64,000 bases of DNA from Microbacterium foliorum (GCF_006385575.1 NZ_CP041040.1:930001-994000), one strand, 5' to 3'. Counted from the stretch's first letter, positions 1-8,631 are shown. A program made the numbers and translations. The notes: generated by a model not told the origin, from the sequence alone.

Positions 1-16
1 GAAACAGGAGAAACAC

Positions 17-880
17 GTGCTCTACACCGGCAAATCCATCCTCGATGTCGCCAACGAGAACAACTTCGCCATCCCGGCGTTCAACATCAGCGACTGGGCG
101 ATGTTCAACGGCGTCATGGACATCAGCGAGGAGAAGACCGCCCCGGTCATCATCGCCATCCACCCCGACGAGGTGTCTCACATCACGACCGATCTGATCG
201 CGGCGATGCACTCCCGTGCGCACCGCTCGAGCGTGCCCGTCGCGATCCACTGGGACCACGGCGGCAGCTACGAGCAGATCATCACCGCGATCAAGGCCGG
301 TTTCACCTCGGTCATGATCGACGCCTCGCTGCTGCCGTTCGACGAGAACGTCGCGCTGACCCGCAAGGTCGTCGACGCCGCGCACGCCGTGGGCATCCAG
401 GTCGAGGGCGAGCTCGGCACCATCGGGGCGAACGACAGCTACGGCGAGTCGGGCGCGGCCGAGATCATCTACACGAACCCGGTCGACGCGGTGCGCTTCG
501 TCGAGGAGACCGGTGTCGACAGCCTCGCCATCGCGATCGGCACCTCGCACGGCCTGTACCCGAGCGACAAGAACCCCGAGCTGCGCCACGATCTGCTCGA
601 AGAGATCAAGGCGGCGATCGGCATCCCCCTGGTGCTGCACGGCGGTTCCTCGAACCCGGATGCCGAGCTCCGACGCGCGGTCGAGCTGGGCGTCAACAAG
701 ATCAACATCTCCAGCGACATCAAGGTGTCGTACCACAACCGCATGCGCGAGATCCTCGGCACCGATCAGCGTCTGCGCGAGCCGAACGCGATCCAGCCGA
801 TGGCGCTTGAAGCCATGAAGGCCACGGCTGCTGAGAAGATCGACCTGTTCGGTGCGGACGGCAAGGCCTCGCTGTACTGA
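17..880 (+). CDS. Class II (zinc) ketose-bisphosphate aldolase
   Basis: 287 aa, the usual length for the GatY/KbaY/Fba class II aldolase family, which cleaves ketose (bis)phosphates to DHAP and an aldehyde. A GTG start is preceded by AGGAG at 6-10. Family residues are visible: Asp80-His81 in HWDHGG (catalytic Asp and zinc His), Glu132 in GELGTIG, and zinc ligands His178 in GTSHGLYP and His208 in LHGGSS, the latter with the glycine-rich phosphate loop. It lies 17 bp upstream of a sugar kinase and a phosphomannose-isomerase-like gene, so it is probably part of a carbohydrate catabolic operon whose beginning is outside the window. The substrate (fructose-, tagatose- or another ketose-phosphate) cannot be read from the sequence. 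Confidence 0.9.
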   Translation: MLYTGKSILDVANENNFAIPAFNISDWAMFNGVMDISEEKTAPVIIAIHPDEVSHITTDLIAAMHSRAHRSSVPVAIHWDHGGSYEQIITAIKAGFTSVMIDASLLPFDENVALTRKVVDAAHAVGIQVEGELGTIGANDSYGESGAAEIIYTNPVDAVRFVEETGVDSLAIAIGTSHGLYPSDKNPELRHDLLEEIKAAIGIPLVLHGGSSNPDAELRRAVELGVNKINISSDIKVSYHNRMREILGTDQRLREPNAIQPMALEAMKATAAEKIDLFGADGKASLY

Positions 881-897
881 ACCTCGACCTCGGAAGG

Positions 898-2106
898 ATG
901 ATCGGCGACGTGGACAGAACGCTCGTACTCGGACTCGGCGGCACCGTCGACTACGAGCTCACGTGGGATTCGTCGGTGTTCGACAGGCTGGCACACGCAC
1001 ACGGTGTGCGGCGGCACGAACTGACCACCACGGCGCCGATCACCGACGAACGCTCCCTGCTGGTGGCAGTGCTGGCGTGCGTCGCCTCGGGAACCGGTGC
1101 GGAGAGGTTCGTCGCATCGTCGCAGGTGATCGAAGACTTCGTGTCGCACTTCGTGTACTCGATCACGCTCGGGGGCACGGGTGTGCGGGCGGGCCTCGTG
1201 CTCGACGCACTCGGCATCCCGAGCGTCCAGCACCTCGTGAGCATCGACGACAACGTGCGCCGGCTGCTGCCGGAGTCGATCTCTTACATCTCGTCGGCGA
1301 CCGAGGACACCCTCGATCCGCACCTCATCGTGCAGTACCCGGTCGGTGCGCACGTGCGGCTGACGGACGGCGATGTGCTGTCGCCCGCGCCCAACCGACT
1401 GATCTTCGCCAATGATCCGCCGAACAGGCGGATGCTGCTCTCTGGCGACCTCGCGTCCGCTCTCGCCGATGCCGGAGTCTTCCTGGTCTCCGGGTTCAAC
1501 ACCATGCAGGATCACGACCTGCTCGAACTCCGACTGGCCGAGGTGCAGCGGGCGATGCGGAGTCTTCCGCACGACTCCCTCGTCTACTACGAGGACGCGG
1601 GCTTCTACACCCGCGACTTCGCCGAGACGGTGCGTGCGCGACTGCTGCCGCAGATCGACGTCTACGGCATGAACGAGGACGAGCTGCAGGAGTATCTGGG
1701 GCGATCGGTGAACCTCCTCGACCCGGCCGACGTCATCCGCGCCCTCCGCGAGGCGCACATGATCATCCCGGCGCGGGCGCTGGTCGTGCACACCCGGTAC
1801 TGGGCGATCGCGACAGGGCCGGATGCCGTTCGACACCGAGCCGCGCTCGACAGTGCCGTGCGGGTCGCCGCCACCCGCTACCGCGTCGGCGACGCACTGC
1901 GGGCCGACGACGTCGATGACACGGCCGCGATGCCCCGCCACGGGGGAGGAGAGTCTCTGATCGCTGCGGTCGAGGCCGCTCTGCCGGATGCCGTGGGCGT
2001 CGCGGCGTTCTCGCTCGATGTCGCATCGCCCACGACCGTCGGTCTCGGAGACACGTTCGTGGGCGGTTTCCTCGCCGGAGCCGTGCGATCGACGGAGCAC
2101 GTATGA
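898..2106 (+). CDS. ADP-dependent phosphofructokinase/glucokinase-family sugar kinase
   Basis: 402 aa kinase of the ribokinase superfamily. The C-terminal GLGDTF motif carries the catalytic base (Asp385), NEDE at 259-262 fits the NxxE metal motif of ADP-dependent glucokinases and phosphofructokinases, and YYED around Glu232 resembles their HxE motif. The length and motif order fit the ADP-PFK/GK family better than PfkB enzymes of about 310 aa. This is inference, since phosphoryl donor and sugar cannot be read directly. The ATG at 898 abuts a GGAAGG sequence with no spacer, so the in-frame GTG at 910 (protein starting DRTLVLGLGG) may be the true start. The 3' end overlaps the next gene by ATGA, indicating translational coupling. 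Confidence 0.75.
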   Translation: MIGDVDRTLVLGLGGTVDYELTWDSSVFDRLAHAHGVRRHELTTTAPITDERSLLVAVLACVASGTGAERFVASSQVIEDFVSHFVYSITLGGTGVRAGLVLDALGIPSVQHLVSIDDNVRRLLPESISYISSATEDTLDPHLIVQYPVGAHVRLTDGDVLSPAPNRLIFANDPPNRRMLLSGDLASALADAGVFLVSGFNTMQDHDLLELRLAEVQRAMRSLPHDSLVYYEDAGFYTRDFAETVRARLLPQIDVYGMNEDELQEYLGRSVNLLDPADVIRALREAHMIIPARALVVHTRYWAIATGPDAVRHRAALDSAVRVAATRYRVGDALRADDVDDTAAMPRHGGGESLIAAVEAALPDAVGVAAFSLDVASPTTVGLGDTFVGGFLAGAVRSTEHV

Positions 2107-3080
2107 ACCCCATCCTGCTGCCGTCGAACAGGCCGGCCGAGCGCTTCTACCGCGGCGGCGCGCGCATCAGCGCCTTCCGAGGAGAGGACGGTGACGCGCC
2201 TCGGGAGCCGGAGGACTGGATCGGCTCGACGACCACCGTCCGCGGCGAGCCCGAACTCGGTCTCAGCACGCTCCCGGACGGGCGCGTGCTGCGTGACGCC
2301 GTCGAGCAGGATCCGGTCGCCTGGCTGGGCGACGACCACGTCGCGCGGTGGGGTGCCGACACCCGACTGCTGGTGAAGCTGCTCGATGCCGGACAGCGGC
2401 TGCCCGTGCATGCGCACCCGCATGACGACTTCGCGGCGACGCATCTCGGTCGCGCGCATGGAAAGGCCGAGGCCTGGTACATCCTGCAGGGAGGGACGGT
2501 GCACGTCGGCCTGCGTCAGGACGTCGAGGCGGCTGATCTCGCCGTCCTGATCGATCGGCAGGACGCGACGACGCTGCTCGGTCTGCTGCACGAGGTCGAG
2601 GTCTCAGCGGGTGACGTGGTCTGGGTGCCGCCGGGTGAGCTGCACGCGATCGGGGCCGGTGTGCTGCTGCTCGAGCTGCAGCAGCCGGAGGATCTGTCGA
2701 TCCTGCTCGAGTGGGGAGACTTCGCGATCGACGGCGCAGCTGTCGGGCACCTCGGCCTCGGCTTCGCACTCGCGCTCGCCGCGGTGAACAGGGCGGCGCG
2801 ATCCCGCGACGAGCTCGGGATGCTCGTGCGCACGGCGCCGGGGTCCGGATCCGCATTTCCCGTGGCTGCCGACGAGTACTTCCGACTCGAGCGGATCCCC
2901 GTCGACGGCTCGGCGGTGATCGGACGCGGTTTCGCGATCGTGATCGTGAGCCGGGGGGAGGTCACGATCGATGGACGGCGACTCCCTGCCGGCTCAGCGC
3001 TGCTCGTGCCGGACGCGGCCGGTGCGCTCGATGCGACCGGCGCGGGCGAGCTGCTCGTAGCGCGCCCGCCCGCTCCCTGA
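2103..3080 (+). CDS. manA: Type I mannose-6-phosphate isomerase-like protein
   Basis: 325 aa cupin-fold isomerase interconverting mannose-6-P and fructose-6-P. Zinc-site motifs are present: PVHAHPHDD (His103, His105), GKAEAWYIL (Glu123) and PPGELHAIG (His181). The length matches the short Bacillus-type enzymes, not the roughly 390-aa E. coli ManA. Translation is coupled to the upstream kinase through ATGA. With the aldolase and kinase it makes a three-step route from a hexose phosphate to triose phosphates. Because the neighbouring kinase and aldolase are unusual, the physiological sugar may differ from mannose; the gene symbol is by family only. Confidence 0.8.
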   Translation: MNPILLPSNRPAERFYRGGARISAFRGEDGDAPREPEDWIGSTTTVRGEPELGLSTLPDGRVLRDAVEQDPVAWLGDDHVARWGADTRLLVKLLDAGQRLPVHAHPHDDFAATHLGRAHGKAEAWYILQGGTVHVGLRQDVEAADLAVLIDRQDATTLLGLLHEVEVSAGDVVWVPPGELHAIGAGVLLLELQQPEDLSILLEWGDFAIDGAAVGHLGLGFALALAAVNRAARSRDELGMLVRTAPGSGSAFPVAADEYFRLERIPVDGSAVIGRGFAIVIVSRGEVTIDGRRLPAGSALLVPDAAGALDATGAGELLVARPPAP

Positions 3081-3108
3081 GCCGGAATCGGCGCGGATGC
3101 TCCCCGGC

Positions 3109-3114
3109 TAGACT
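3109..3114 (+). promoter_or_regulatory. Leaderless -10 element (TAGACT) for the DUF3817 gene
   Basis: TAGACT lies exactly 6 bp before the ATG at 3121. This matches the TAnnnT -10 element of actinobacterial leaderless transcripts, where the start codon coincides with the transcription start. No Shine-Dalgarno of its own is needed. Confidence 0.6.
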
Positions 3115-3120
3115 GGAGCC

Positions 3121-3633
3121 ATGCCCGAACCGAAAGTCGCCAGCTTTCCGGCGATCCGTGGTGCGCTGAAGTTCTACCAGATCGCGTCGATCATCACCGG
3201 AGTCATGCTGCTCCTGCTGGTCACCGAGATGGTGCTGAAGTACACGCCGATCCATCTCGAACTGTTCGTCGGCGGGTCCGGTGGGCCCGTGTGGTTCGCC
3301 GGCGTCCTCGCCGGGGCGGACTGCCAATGGTGGTCGCTCTTCGCACCCTGGACGAACTCCTGCGAGATGACCTCTCTCGGCGACGGATTCAACGTGTCGC
3401 TGTTCATCCTCGTCGCCCACGGCTGGTTCTACGTCGTGTACCTGTTCGCGTGCTTCCGCATGTGGAGCCTGATGCGCTGGCCGTTCCCGCGGTTCATCCT
3501 GCTCGCGCTCGGCGGTGTCATCCCGCTGCTGTCCTTCTTCATGGAGGCCATCGTCGCCCGTGAAGTCAAGACCTACCTCGCCACCCGTGAGGCCGCTGAG
3601 GCCTCCACCCCCGTTACGGAAGGTGCCCGTTGA
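3121..3633 (+). CDS. DUF3817 integral membrane protein
   Basis: 170 aa. Hydrophobic segments at about 21-37, 95-112 and 122-140 make it a small multi-pass membrane protein. The N-terminal block with [19 protein letters not shown] and later [10 protein letters not shown] resembles the DUF3817 family that sits beside guaA or succinyl-CoA genes in actinomycetes. Function is unknown. It has a leaderless-type promoter of its own and ends in a 4-bp overlap with the TTG start of guaA, so the two are almost certainly co-transcribed. Cysteines 68 and 81 lie in the large loop and could be paired. Confidence 0.75.
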   Translation: MPEPKVASFPAIRGALKFYQIASIITGVMLLLLVTEMVLKYTPIHLELFVGGSGGPVWFAGVLAGADCQWWSLFAPWTNSCEMTSLGDGFNVSLFILVAHGWFYVVYLFACFRMWSLMRWPFPRFILLALGGVIPLLSFFMEAIVAREVKTYLATREAAEASTPVTEGAR

Positions 3634-5216
3634 CCGAGCAGTCCGAGACCCAGCAGCGCCCCGCACTCGTCGTCGATTTCGGCGCGCAGTACGCTCAGCT
3701 GATCGCCCGTCGAGTGCGTGAGGCCGGTGTCTACAGCGAGATCGTGCCGCATACCGCCACGGCCGCAGAGATCGCCGAGAAGAACCCGGTCGCGATCATC
3801 CTCTCGGGTGGTCCGTCCTCGGTCTACGAGGAGGGCGCTCCCCGCCTCGACCCCGCCGTCTTCGATCTCGGCGTGCCCACGCTCGGCATCTGCTACGGCT
3901 TCCAGTACATGGCGCAGACCCTGGGTGGCGAGGTGGCGAACACCGGCCTCCGCGAGTACGGCGCGACGGATGCCGTCATCTCGGGTGACGGCGGCACGCT
4001 GCTCGCCGGCCAGCCCGCCGAGCAGAACGTCTGGATGAGCCACGGCGACCAGGTCGCCAAGGCGCCGGAGGGCTTCGATGTGCTCGCCACGACCGACGCC
4101 ACCAAGGTCGCGGCGTTCGCGAACGAGGAGCGCGGCTTCTACGGCGTGCAGTGGCACCCCGAGGTGAAGCACTCCGACCACGGCCAGCGCGTGATCGAGA
4201 ACTTCCTGCACAAGGGTGCGGGACTCGCCTCCGACTGGAACAGCGACAACGTGATCGCCGAGCAGGTCGAGCGCATCCGCGAGCAGGTGGGTGACGCACG
4301 CGTCATCTCGGCGCTCTCGGGCGGCGTCGACTCGGCCGTCTCGACCGCTCTCGTGCACAGGGCGATCGGCGACCAGCTCACCGCGGTGTTCGTAGACCAC
4401 GGACTCCTCCGCAAGGGCGAGCGCGAGCAGGTCGAGAAGGATTATGTCGAGTCCACCGGCGTCCGTCTGATCACGGTCGACGCGGCAGACGTCTTCCTCG
4501 GTCACCTCGCGGGCGTCACCGACCCCGAAGAGAAGCGCAAGATCATCGGTCGCGAGTTCATCCGCGCCTTCGAGAAGGTGCAGCTCGACCTCGTCGCCGA
4601 GGCGAAGGCCTCGGGCGGCGCCCCGGTCAAGTTCCTCGTGCAGGGCACGCTCTACCCCGACGTCGTCGAGTCCGGCGGCGGCGCAGGAACGGCCAACATC
4701 AAGTCGCACCACAACGTCGGCGGGCTCCCCGATGACCTCGACTTCGAGCTCATCGAGCCGCTGCGCGCCCTGTTCAAGGACGAGGTCCGCGCGATCGGCC
4801 GCGAGCTCGGCATCCCCGAGGCGATCGTCGGCCGCCAGCCGTTCCCCGGCCCCGGCCTCGGCATCCGCATCATCGGCGAGGTCACGCAGGATCGCCTCGA
4901 GATCCTGCGTGAGGCCGACGCGATCGCGCGCGAGGAGCTCACGAAGGCGGGACTCGACCAGGACATCTGGCAGTGCCCCGTCGTGCTGCTCGCTGATGTC
5001 CGCTCGGTGGGCGTGCAGGGCGACGGCCGCACCTACGGGCACCCGATCGTGCTGCGTCCGGTGTCGAGCGAAGACGCCATGACCGCCGACTGGACGCGTC
5101 TTCCCTACGACGTGCTGTCGAAGATCTCGAACCGCATCACCAACGGCGTCCGCGATGTCAACCGCGTCGTGCTCGATGTGACGTCGAAGCCGCCGGGAAC
5201 CATCGAGTGGGAGTGA
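3630..5216 (+). CDS. guaA: GMP synthase (glutamine-hydrolysing)
   Basis: 528 aa, full length. It converts XMP to GMP using glutamine and ATP, the last step of guanine nucleotide synthesis. The N-terminal class I glutamine amidotransferase has nucleophile Cys88 in GICYGFQ and the His176/Glu178 pair in WHPE. The ATP-pyrophosphatase motif SGGVDS is at 230-235. The C-terminal dimerisation domain has [15 protein letters not shown] and ends KPPGTIEWE as in other GuaA proteins. The start is TTG at 3630, chosen because GGAAGG at 3618-3623 is 6 bp upstream and the residues that follow fit the family N-terminus. It is translationally coupled to the DUF3817 gene. The last codons form part of a repeated hairpin element (see 5204-5283). 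Confidence 0.97.
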   Translation: MTEQSETQQRPALVVDFGAQYAQLIARRVREAGVYSEIVPHTATAAEIAEKNPVAIILSGGPSSVYEEGAPRLDPAVFDLGVPTLGICYGFQYMAQTLGGEVANTGLREYGATDAVISGDGGTLLAGQPAEQNVWMSHGDQVAKAPEGFDVLATTDATKVAAFANEERGFYGVQWHPEVKHSDHGQRVIENFLHKGAGLASDWNSDNVIAEQVERIREQVGDARVISALSGGVDSAVSTALVHRAIGDQLTAVFVDHGLLRKGEREQVEKDYVESTGVRLITVDAADVFLGHLAGVTDPEEKRKIIGREFIRAFEKVQLDLVAEAKASGGAPVKFLVQGTLYPDVVESGGGAGTANIKSHHNVGGLPDDLDFELIEPLRALFKDEVRAIGRELGIPEAIVGRQPFPGPGLGIRIIGEVTQDRLEILREADAIAREELTKAGLDQDIWQCPVVLLADVRSVGVQGDGRTYGHPIVLRPVSSEDAMTADWTRLPYDVLSKISNRITNGVRDVNRVVLDVTSKPPGTIEWE

Positions 5217-5283
5217 CGAAGGAGCTCCCACTCGCGTAGGCACTGCGTGGCACTCGACCGCGCCAGCGGGCGAGTGGGAGTGA
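5204..5283 (+). repeat. Triple-arm repeat at the guaA 3' end (two direct copies, one inverted copy)
   Basis: The last 13 bp of guaA including its stop codon (CGAGTGGGAGTGA, 5204-5216) are repeated exactly at 5271-5283. An inverted copy, CTCCCACTCG, lies between them at 5225-5234. The middle arm can pair with either flank: an 11-nt loop with the first copy or a 36-nt loop with the second. The two hairpins are therefore mutually exclusive. Role unknown. Confidence 0.7.
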
Positions 5284-5309
5284 ATCTTTCTCTCCCGCGC
5301 AGATGAGAT

Positions 5310-5344
5310 GAACGGGCACGGACCATCACGGTCCGTGCCCGTTC
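5310..5344 (+). terminator. Hairpin terminator after guaA
   Basis: A perfect 15-bp stem (GAACGGGCACGGACC, 5310-5324, with its complement at 5330-5344) closes a 5-nt loop ATCAC. There is no long U-tract, as is common in actinomycetes. It sits 94 bp after guaA and 26 bp before ldh. Confidence 0.75.
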
Positions 5345-5369
5345 GCGGTATTTCGGGCAGGATGAGCGT

Positions 5370-6308
5370 ATGACCAAGGCGCGGACGAAGATCACGGTTA
5401 TCGGTGCGGGCAGCGTGGGGGTGAGCGTGGCGTATGCCGCGCTGATCCGGGGGAGTGCTGCCGAGGTCGCGCTCTACGACATCGCGACCGACAAGGTGGA
5501 TGCCGAGGTGCTCGACCTCGCGCACGGCACGCAGTTCACGTCGGCGGCGGTGAGCGGCGGCTCCGATCTCGCCGTCGTCGAGGGCAGCGACGTGATCGTG
5601 GTGACCGCGGGGGCGAAGCAGCAGCCAGGGCAGACCCGCATGGAGCTCTCGGGCATCAACGCACGGCTGCTCGAGACGCTGATGCCGCGGCTCGTCGAGC
5701 GCGCTCCGGACGCGGTGTTCATCATCGTCACGAACCCCGCCGATGTGATGACCGTCGTCGCGCAGCGCGTGTCGGGGCTTCCGCCGCATCGGGTGTTCGG
5801 GTCGGGCACAGTGCTCGACACCTCACGTCTGCGCTGGCGTCTCGCGCATCGCGCGAACGTGAGCACGGCGAGCGTGCACGCCGACATCGTGGGCGAGCAC
5901 GGCGACACCGAGTTCCCGCTCTGGTCGAACGCGACGATCGGATCGGTGCCGATCCTCGACTGGCCCGCCGACGAGCCGTTCACCACCGAGGAGCTCGACC
6001 GCATCGCGATCGAGGTGCGCGACGCCGCCTATGCCGTCATCCGCGGCAAGGGGGCGACGAACCTCGCGATCGGCGTCAGCTGCGCCCGCATCGCCGAGGC
6101 CGTGCTGCACGACGAGCGCGCCGTGCTTCCGGTCTCGACGGTGCTCGACGGGGAGTACGGCATCCATGGCGTGGCACTCTCGGTGCCGTCGGTCGTGGGT
6201 GCGGCCGGCGCTGTTCCGCTCGCCGAGACGCCGATGAGCGACCACGAGGAAGCCCTTCTGCAGGCCTCGGCCGATGCGATCCGCGTGGCGATCGAGCAAC
6301 TCGGCTGA
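5370..6308 (+). CDS. ldh: L-lactate dehydrogenase
   Basis: 312 aa NAD-dependent dehydrogenase reducing pyruvate to L-lactate. The Rossmann motif GAGSVG is at 12-17 and the NAD-binding acid is Asp37. The active-site loop AGAKQQPGQTR has Gln84/Gln85, the residues that favour lactate over malate dehydrogenase, and Arg90. Catalytic Asp150 and Arg153 are in LDTSRLR, and the proton-relay His177 is in GEHGDTE. The length is normal for bacterial LDH. It is a single gene between the guaA terminator and the ECF42 promoter. There is no clear Shine-Dalgarno; the ATG at 5370 is chosen because the Rossmann strand begins soon after it. Confidence 0.93.
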   Translation: MTKARTKITVIGAGSVGVSVAYAALIRGSAAEVALYDIATDKVDAEVLDLAHGTQFTSAAVSGGSDLAVVEGSDVIVVTAGAKQQPGQTRMELSGINARLLETLMPRLVERAPDAVFIIVTNPADVMTVVAQRVSGLPPHRVFGSGTVLDTSRLRWRLAHRANVSTASVHADIVGEHGDTEFPLWSNATIGSVPILDWPADEPFTTEELDRIAIEVRDAAYAVIRGKGATNLAIGVSCARIAEAVLHDERAVLPVSTVLDGEYGIHGVALSVPSVVGAAGAVPLAETPMSDHEEALLQASADAIRVAIEQLG

Positions 6309-6346
6309 TCGCCTCGAGACAGACTCAGAACTTTTTTCGGCATGGA

Positions 6347-6376
6347 TGTCGATCTGAGGCGTCCGCGTTCGACGTC
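6347..6376 (+). promoter_or_regulatory. Probable ECF42 autoregulated promoter
   Basis: TGTCGA at 6347-6352 is followed after 17 bp by CGAC at 6370-6373 (or CGTC at 6373-6376). This matches the published ECF42 motif, TGTCGA at -35 with CGA/TC at -10. It lies about 50 bp before the DGPF protein/sigma factor pair at 6422-8138, so the sigma factor probably drives its own operon. An AAGGAGA ribosome-binding site follows at 6410-6416. Confidence 0.75.
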
Positions 6377-6421
6377 TTCAATGAGAGGGTCGACAGGCGG
6401 CCCCACCACAAGGAGAACACC

Positions 6422-6847
6422 ATGAAGTACATGCTGATCATGCGCTCGAACGACGACGCGGTCGAGGCTTACAAGGAGATGCCGTTCGAGCAGGTCATCG
6501 AGGCCATGGGCAAGTACAACGAGTCGATGATCAAGGCCGGCGTGCTGGCTGCCGGTGAGGGCCTCAGCGACGCCGCCGAGGGATTCGTCGTCGACTTCAG
6601 CGCAGAGACCCCGCTCATCACCGACGGCCCCTACGGAGAGACGAAGGAGCTGTTCAACGGCTTCTGGATCCTCGAGGTGTCGAGCCGTGAAGAGGCAGCG
6701 GAGTGGGCGAGCCGGGCGCCGCTCGGACCGGGTTCGTTCCTCGAGGTGCGACGCGTGACCGACGAGTCGGACTTCCCGGCCGACAACGAGTGGATCGAGA
6801 AGGAAGCCGGCTGGCGCGAGGAGCAGGCGCAGCGCGCCCAGCAGTGA
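6422..6847 (+). CDS. DGPF/YCII-related protein, ECF42 partner
   Basis: 141 aa of the YciI-like (DGPF) superfamily, ferredoxin-like dimeric proteins of unresolved biochemical role. The signature DGPYGETKELFNGFWILEV lies at about 62-80, and the N-terminus MKYMLIMRSNDD is typical. These proteins are the conserved genomic partners and usual targets of ECF42 sigma factors. The ATG is preceded by AAGGAGA with good spacing and by a TGTCGA-N17-CGAC promoter. The sigma factor gene follows after a single base, so they form an operon. Function in this organism is inferred only from the pairing, possibly a stress or metabolite response. Confidence 0.88.
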   Translation: MKYMLIMRSNDDAVEAYKEMPFEQVIEAMGKYNESMIKAGVLAAGEGLSDAAEGFVVDFSAETPLITDGPYGETKELFNGFWILEVSSREEAAEWASRAPLGPGSFLEVRRVTDESDFPADNEWIEKEAGWREEQAQRAQQ

Positions 6848-6848
6848 G

Positions 6849-8138
6849 ATGAGCGACTCTCCGCACCGCGAGGCGGCTCGCTCCGCACCCGACGAGGGCG
6901 CGCGGCGAGCCGTCGCCGCCGTGTGGCGCATCGAGTCCGCGAAGATCGTCGCGACGCTCACGCGCGTGGTCGGTGACTTCGGCCTGGCCGAGGACCTCGC
7001 GCAGGAGGCGCTGCTCGATGCTCTGCAGCAGTGGCCCGCCGACGGCGTGCCACGCAACGGGGCGGCGTGGCTCACGGCAGTGGCGAAGCGCAAGGCGATC
7101 GACGGCTGGCGCCGTCGGGAACGGCTGGACGATCGCATGGCCGTGCTCGCCCACGACCTCGAGCGTGAGCAGGCAGAGGCGGTGGACGCGCCCCCCTGGG
7201 ACCCGGATGCCGTCGACGATGACGTGCTCCGACTGATCTTCATCTCGTGCCACCCGGTGCTCTCGCGCGAAGCTCAGGTGGCGCTGACTCTGCGCGTCGT
7301 GGGCGGACTGTCGAGTGAGGAGATCGCCCGGGCTTTTCTCGTGCCGACGGCGACCGTGCAGCAGCGCATCGTGCGGGCCAAGAAGACCCTCGCCGCGGCG
7401 AACGTCCCCTTCGAGATGCCTCCTCGCGAAGAGCACACGGCACGGCTGGGGGCGGTCCTGGGCGTGCTGTATCTGATCTTCAACGAGGGGCACGCAGCCA
7501 GCAGCGGCCCCGACTGGATGCGCCCTGAGCTGAGTCTCGAGGCCATCCGGCTCGCACGCGTGCTGGCGGCGCTGATGCCGCGCGAGCGTGACGCGCACAG
7601 CCTCATCGCCCTCATGGAGCTGACCGCCGCACGGTTCCCCGCCCGAGTCGATGCGCACGGCGACCCCGTGCTGCTCGCGGATCAGGACCGTCGTCGCTGG
7701 GACAGGGGCCGCATCGCTCGCGGGCGTGCGGCCTTGGGCGCTGCGGATGCCATCGGCACAGGTCGTGGACCCTACGGTCTGCAGGCCGCCATCGCCGAAT
7801 GCCATGCGGTCGCCGCATCGATCGACGAGACCGACTGGGATCGCATCGTCGTGCTCTACGAGGCGCTCGGCCGCATCGCGCCGTCGCCCGTGGTCGAGCT
7901 CAATCGTGCGGCGGCCGTCGCGATGGCGACGGGACCGGCGTCCGCCCTGCACATCATCGACGGGCTCGCGTCTTCGGGCGCACTCGCCGGATACCACCTT
8001 CTTCCCGCGACACGGGCGGAGCTGCTGCTGAGGCTCGGGCGTGACGACGAGGCTCGCAGCGAGTTCGCCGTGGCAGCGTCGCTCGCGGGCAACGATCGAG
8101 AACGTGCTCTGCTGCGGGCCAACGCCGAGGAGCGCTGA
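6849..8138 (+). CDS. ECF42-type RNA polymerase sigma factor with C-terminal extension
   Basis: 429 aa, about twice the length of a minimal ECF sigma. The N-terminal part has region 2 (VWRIESAKIVATLTRVVGDFGLAEDLAQEAL with a WLTAVAKRKAIDGWRR segment) and region 4 (LTLRVVGGLSSEEIARAFLV, a helix-turn-helix). A long C-terminal domain of about 200 aa follows (LGVLYLIFNEGHAAS and a TPR-like helical tail with ELNRAAAVAMATGP), characteristic of ECF42 (DUF6596). No anti-sigma gene is adjacent, which fits this group: control is thought to act through the C-terminal extension. It starts 1 bp after the DGPF gene and ends before a strong bidirectional hairpin. Confidence 0.9.
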   Translation: MSDSPHREAARSAPDEGARRAVAAVWRIESAKIVATLTRVVGDFGLAEDLAQEALLDALQQWPADGVPRNGAAWLTAVAKRKAIDGWRRRERLDDRMAVLAHDLEREQAEAVDAPPWDPDAVDDDVLRLIFISCHPVLSREAQVALTLRVVGGLSSEEIARAFLVPTATVQQRIVRAKKTLAAANVPFEMPPREEHTARLGAVLGVLYLIFNEGHAASSGPDWMRPELSLEAIRLARVLAALMPRERDAHSLIALMELTAARFPARVDAHGDPVLLADQDRRRWDRGRIARGRAALGAADAIGTGRGPYGLQAAIAECHAVAASIDETDWDRIVVLYEALGRIAPSPVVELNRAAAVAMATGPASALHIIDGLASSGALAGYHLLPATRAELLLRLGRDDEARSEFAVAASLAGNDRERALLRANAEER

Positions 8139-8156
8139 GCACGACCCACACACAGA

Positions 8157-8199
8157 GAACCGCCCTCTTCGCCAGCGACGCTGGAGAGGAGGGCGGTTC
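8157..8199. terminator. Bidirectional terminator between the ECF42 operon and glsB-like gene
   Basis: An 11-bp outer stem (GAACCGCCCTC, 8157-8167, with GAGGGCGGTTC, 8189-8199) encloses an inner 5-bp hairpin CCAGC/GCTGG. It lies between two convergent genes, so it can serve both. Confidence 0.7.
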
Positions 8200-8214
8200 C
8201 GGTAGTGCGGTGTG

Positions 8215-8487
8215 TCAGCTGCGGGCCTTGCTGCCGCGACCGACGATCAGACCGTAGATCAGCAGCACGATGATCGAGCCGCCGATGGCGAGGAGCCAGG
8301 TACCGAGGTCCCAGAACTCGGTCAGAGGACGGTTCAGGATCAGGCTTCCGAGCCATCCGCCGAGGAAGGCGCCGACGACGCCGAGCAGCAGCGTGATGAG
8401 CCATCCGCCGCCCTGCTTTCCGGGCAGGATCAGCTTGGCGATTGCTCCGGCGATGAGGCCGAGAAGAAGGAATCCGAGAAAGCTCAT
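8215..8487 (-). CDS. GlsB/YeaQ/YmgE family membrane protein
   Basis: 90 aa with three hydrophobic segments and glycine-rich helices (FLLLGLIAGAIAKLILPGKQGGG near the N-terminus, then LLLGVVGAFLGGWLG), typical of transglycosylase-associated/GlsB stress membrane proteins. The start at 8487 is chosen because AAAGGAG lies just upstream on the minus strand and the family begins at this methionine. A longer in-frame extension to 8568 adds 27 hydrophilic residues and is not credible. Monocistronic. The family is often stress-induced, with no known enzymatic function. Confidence 0.88.
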   Translation of the reverse strand: MSFLGFLLLGLIAGAIAKLILPGKQGGGWLITLLLGVVGAFLGGWLGSLILNRPLTEFWDLGTWLLAIGGSIIVLLIYGLIVGRGSKARS

Positions 8488-8599
8488 GTTCAGCTCCTTT
8501 GTTTCGTGAGCCCCGGGGTGCCAGGGCTCGTGTGATCCATGGTGCCCTCTCAGCTGATTATCAGCCAACCCCTTGCGCTGAGGCCCCCGGGTATGCGAA

Positions 8600-8631
8600 G
8601 AGGCCCGCCTCCCCCAAGGGAGACGGGCCTC
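8600..8631 (-). terminator. Terminator downstream of the Bax-inhibitor-1-like gene
   Basis: A 14-bp stem with one mismatch (GAGGCCCG-C-CTCCC at 8600-8613 against 8618-8631) closes a CCAA loop. It lies 17 bp past the stop of the minus-strand gene at 8648. Confidence 0.65.

Noticed and set aside
5217..5300. tRNA or small RNA gene after guaA
   Set aside because: The paired arms do not form a cloverleaf and no T-loop consensus is present. They are better explained as repeated hairpin arms.
3573..5789. Minus-strand 738-codon frame across guaA and ldh
   Set aside because: It lies opposite two unmistakable enzymes and has no recognisable domain.
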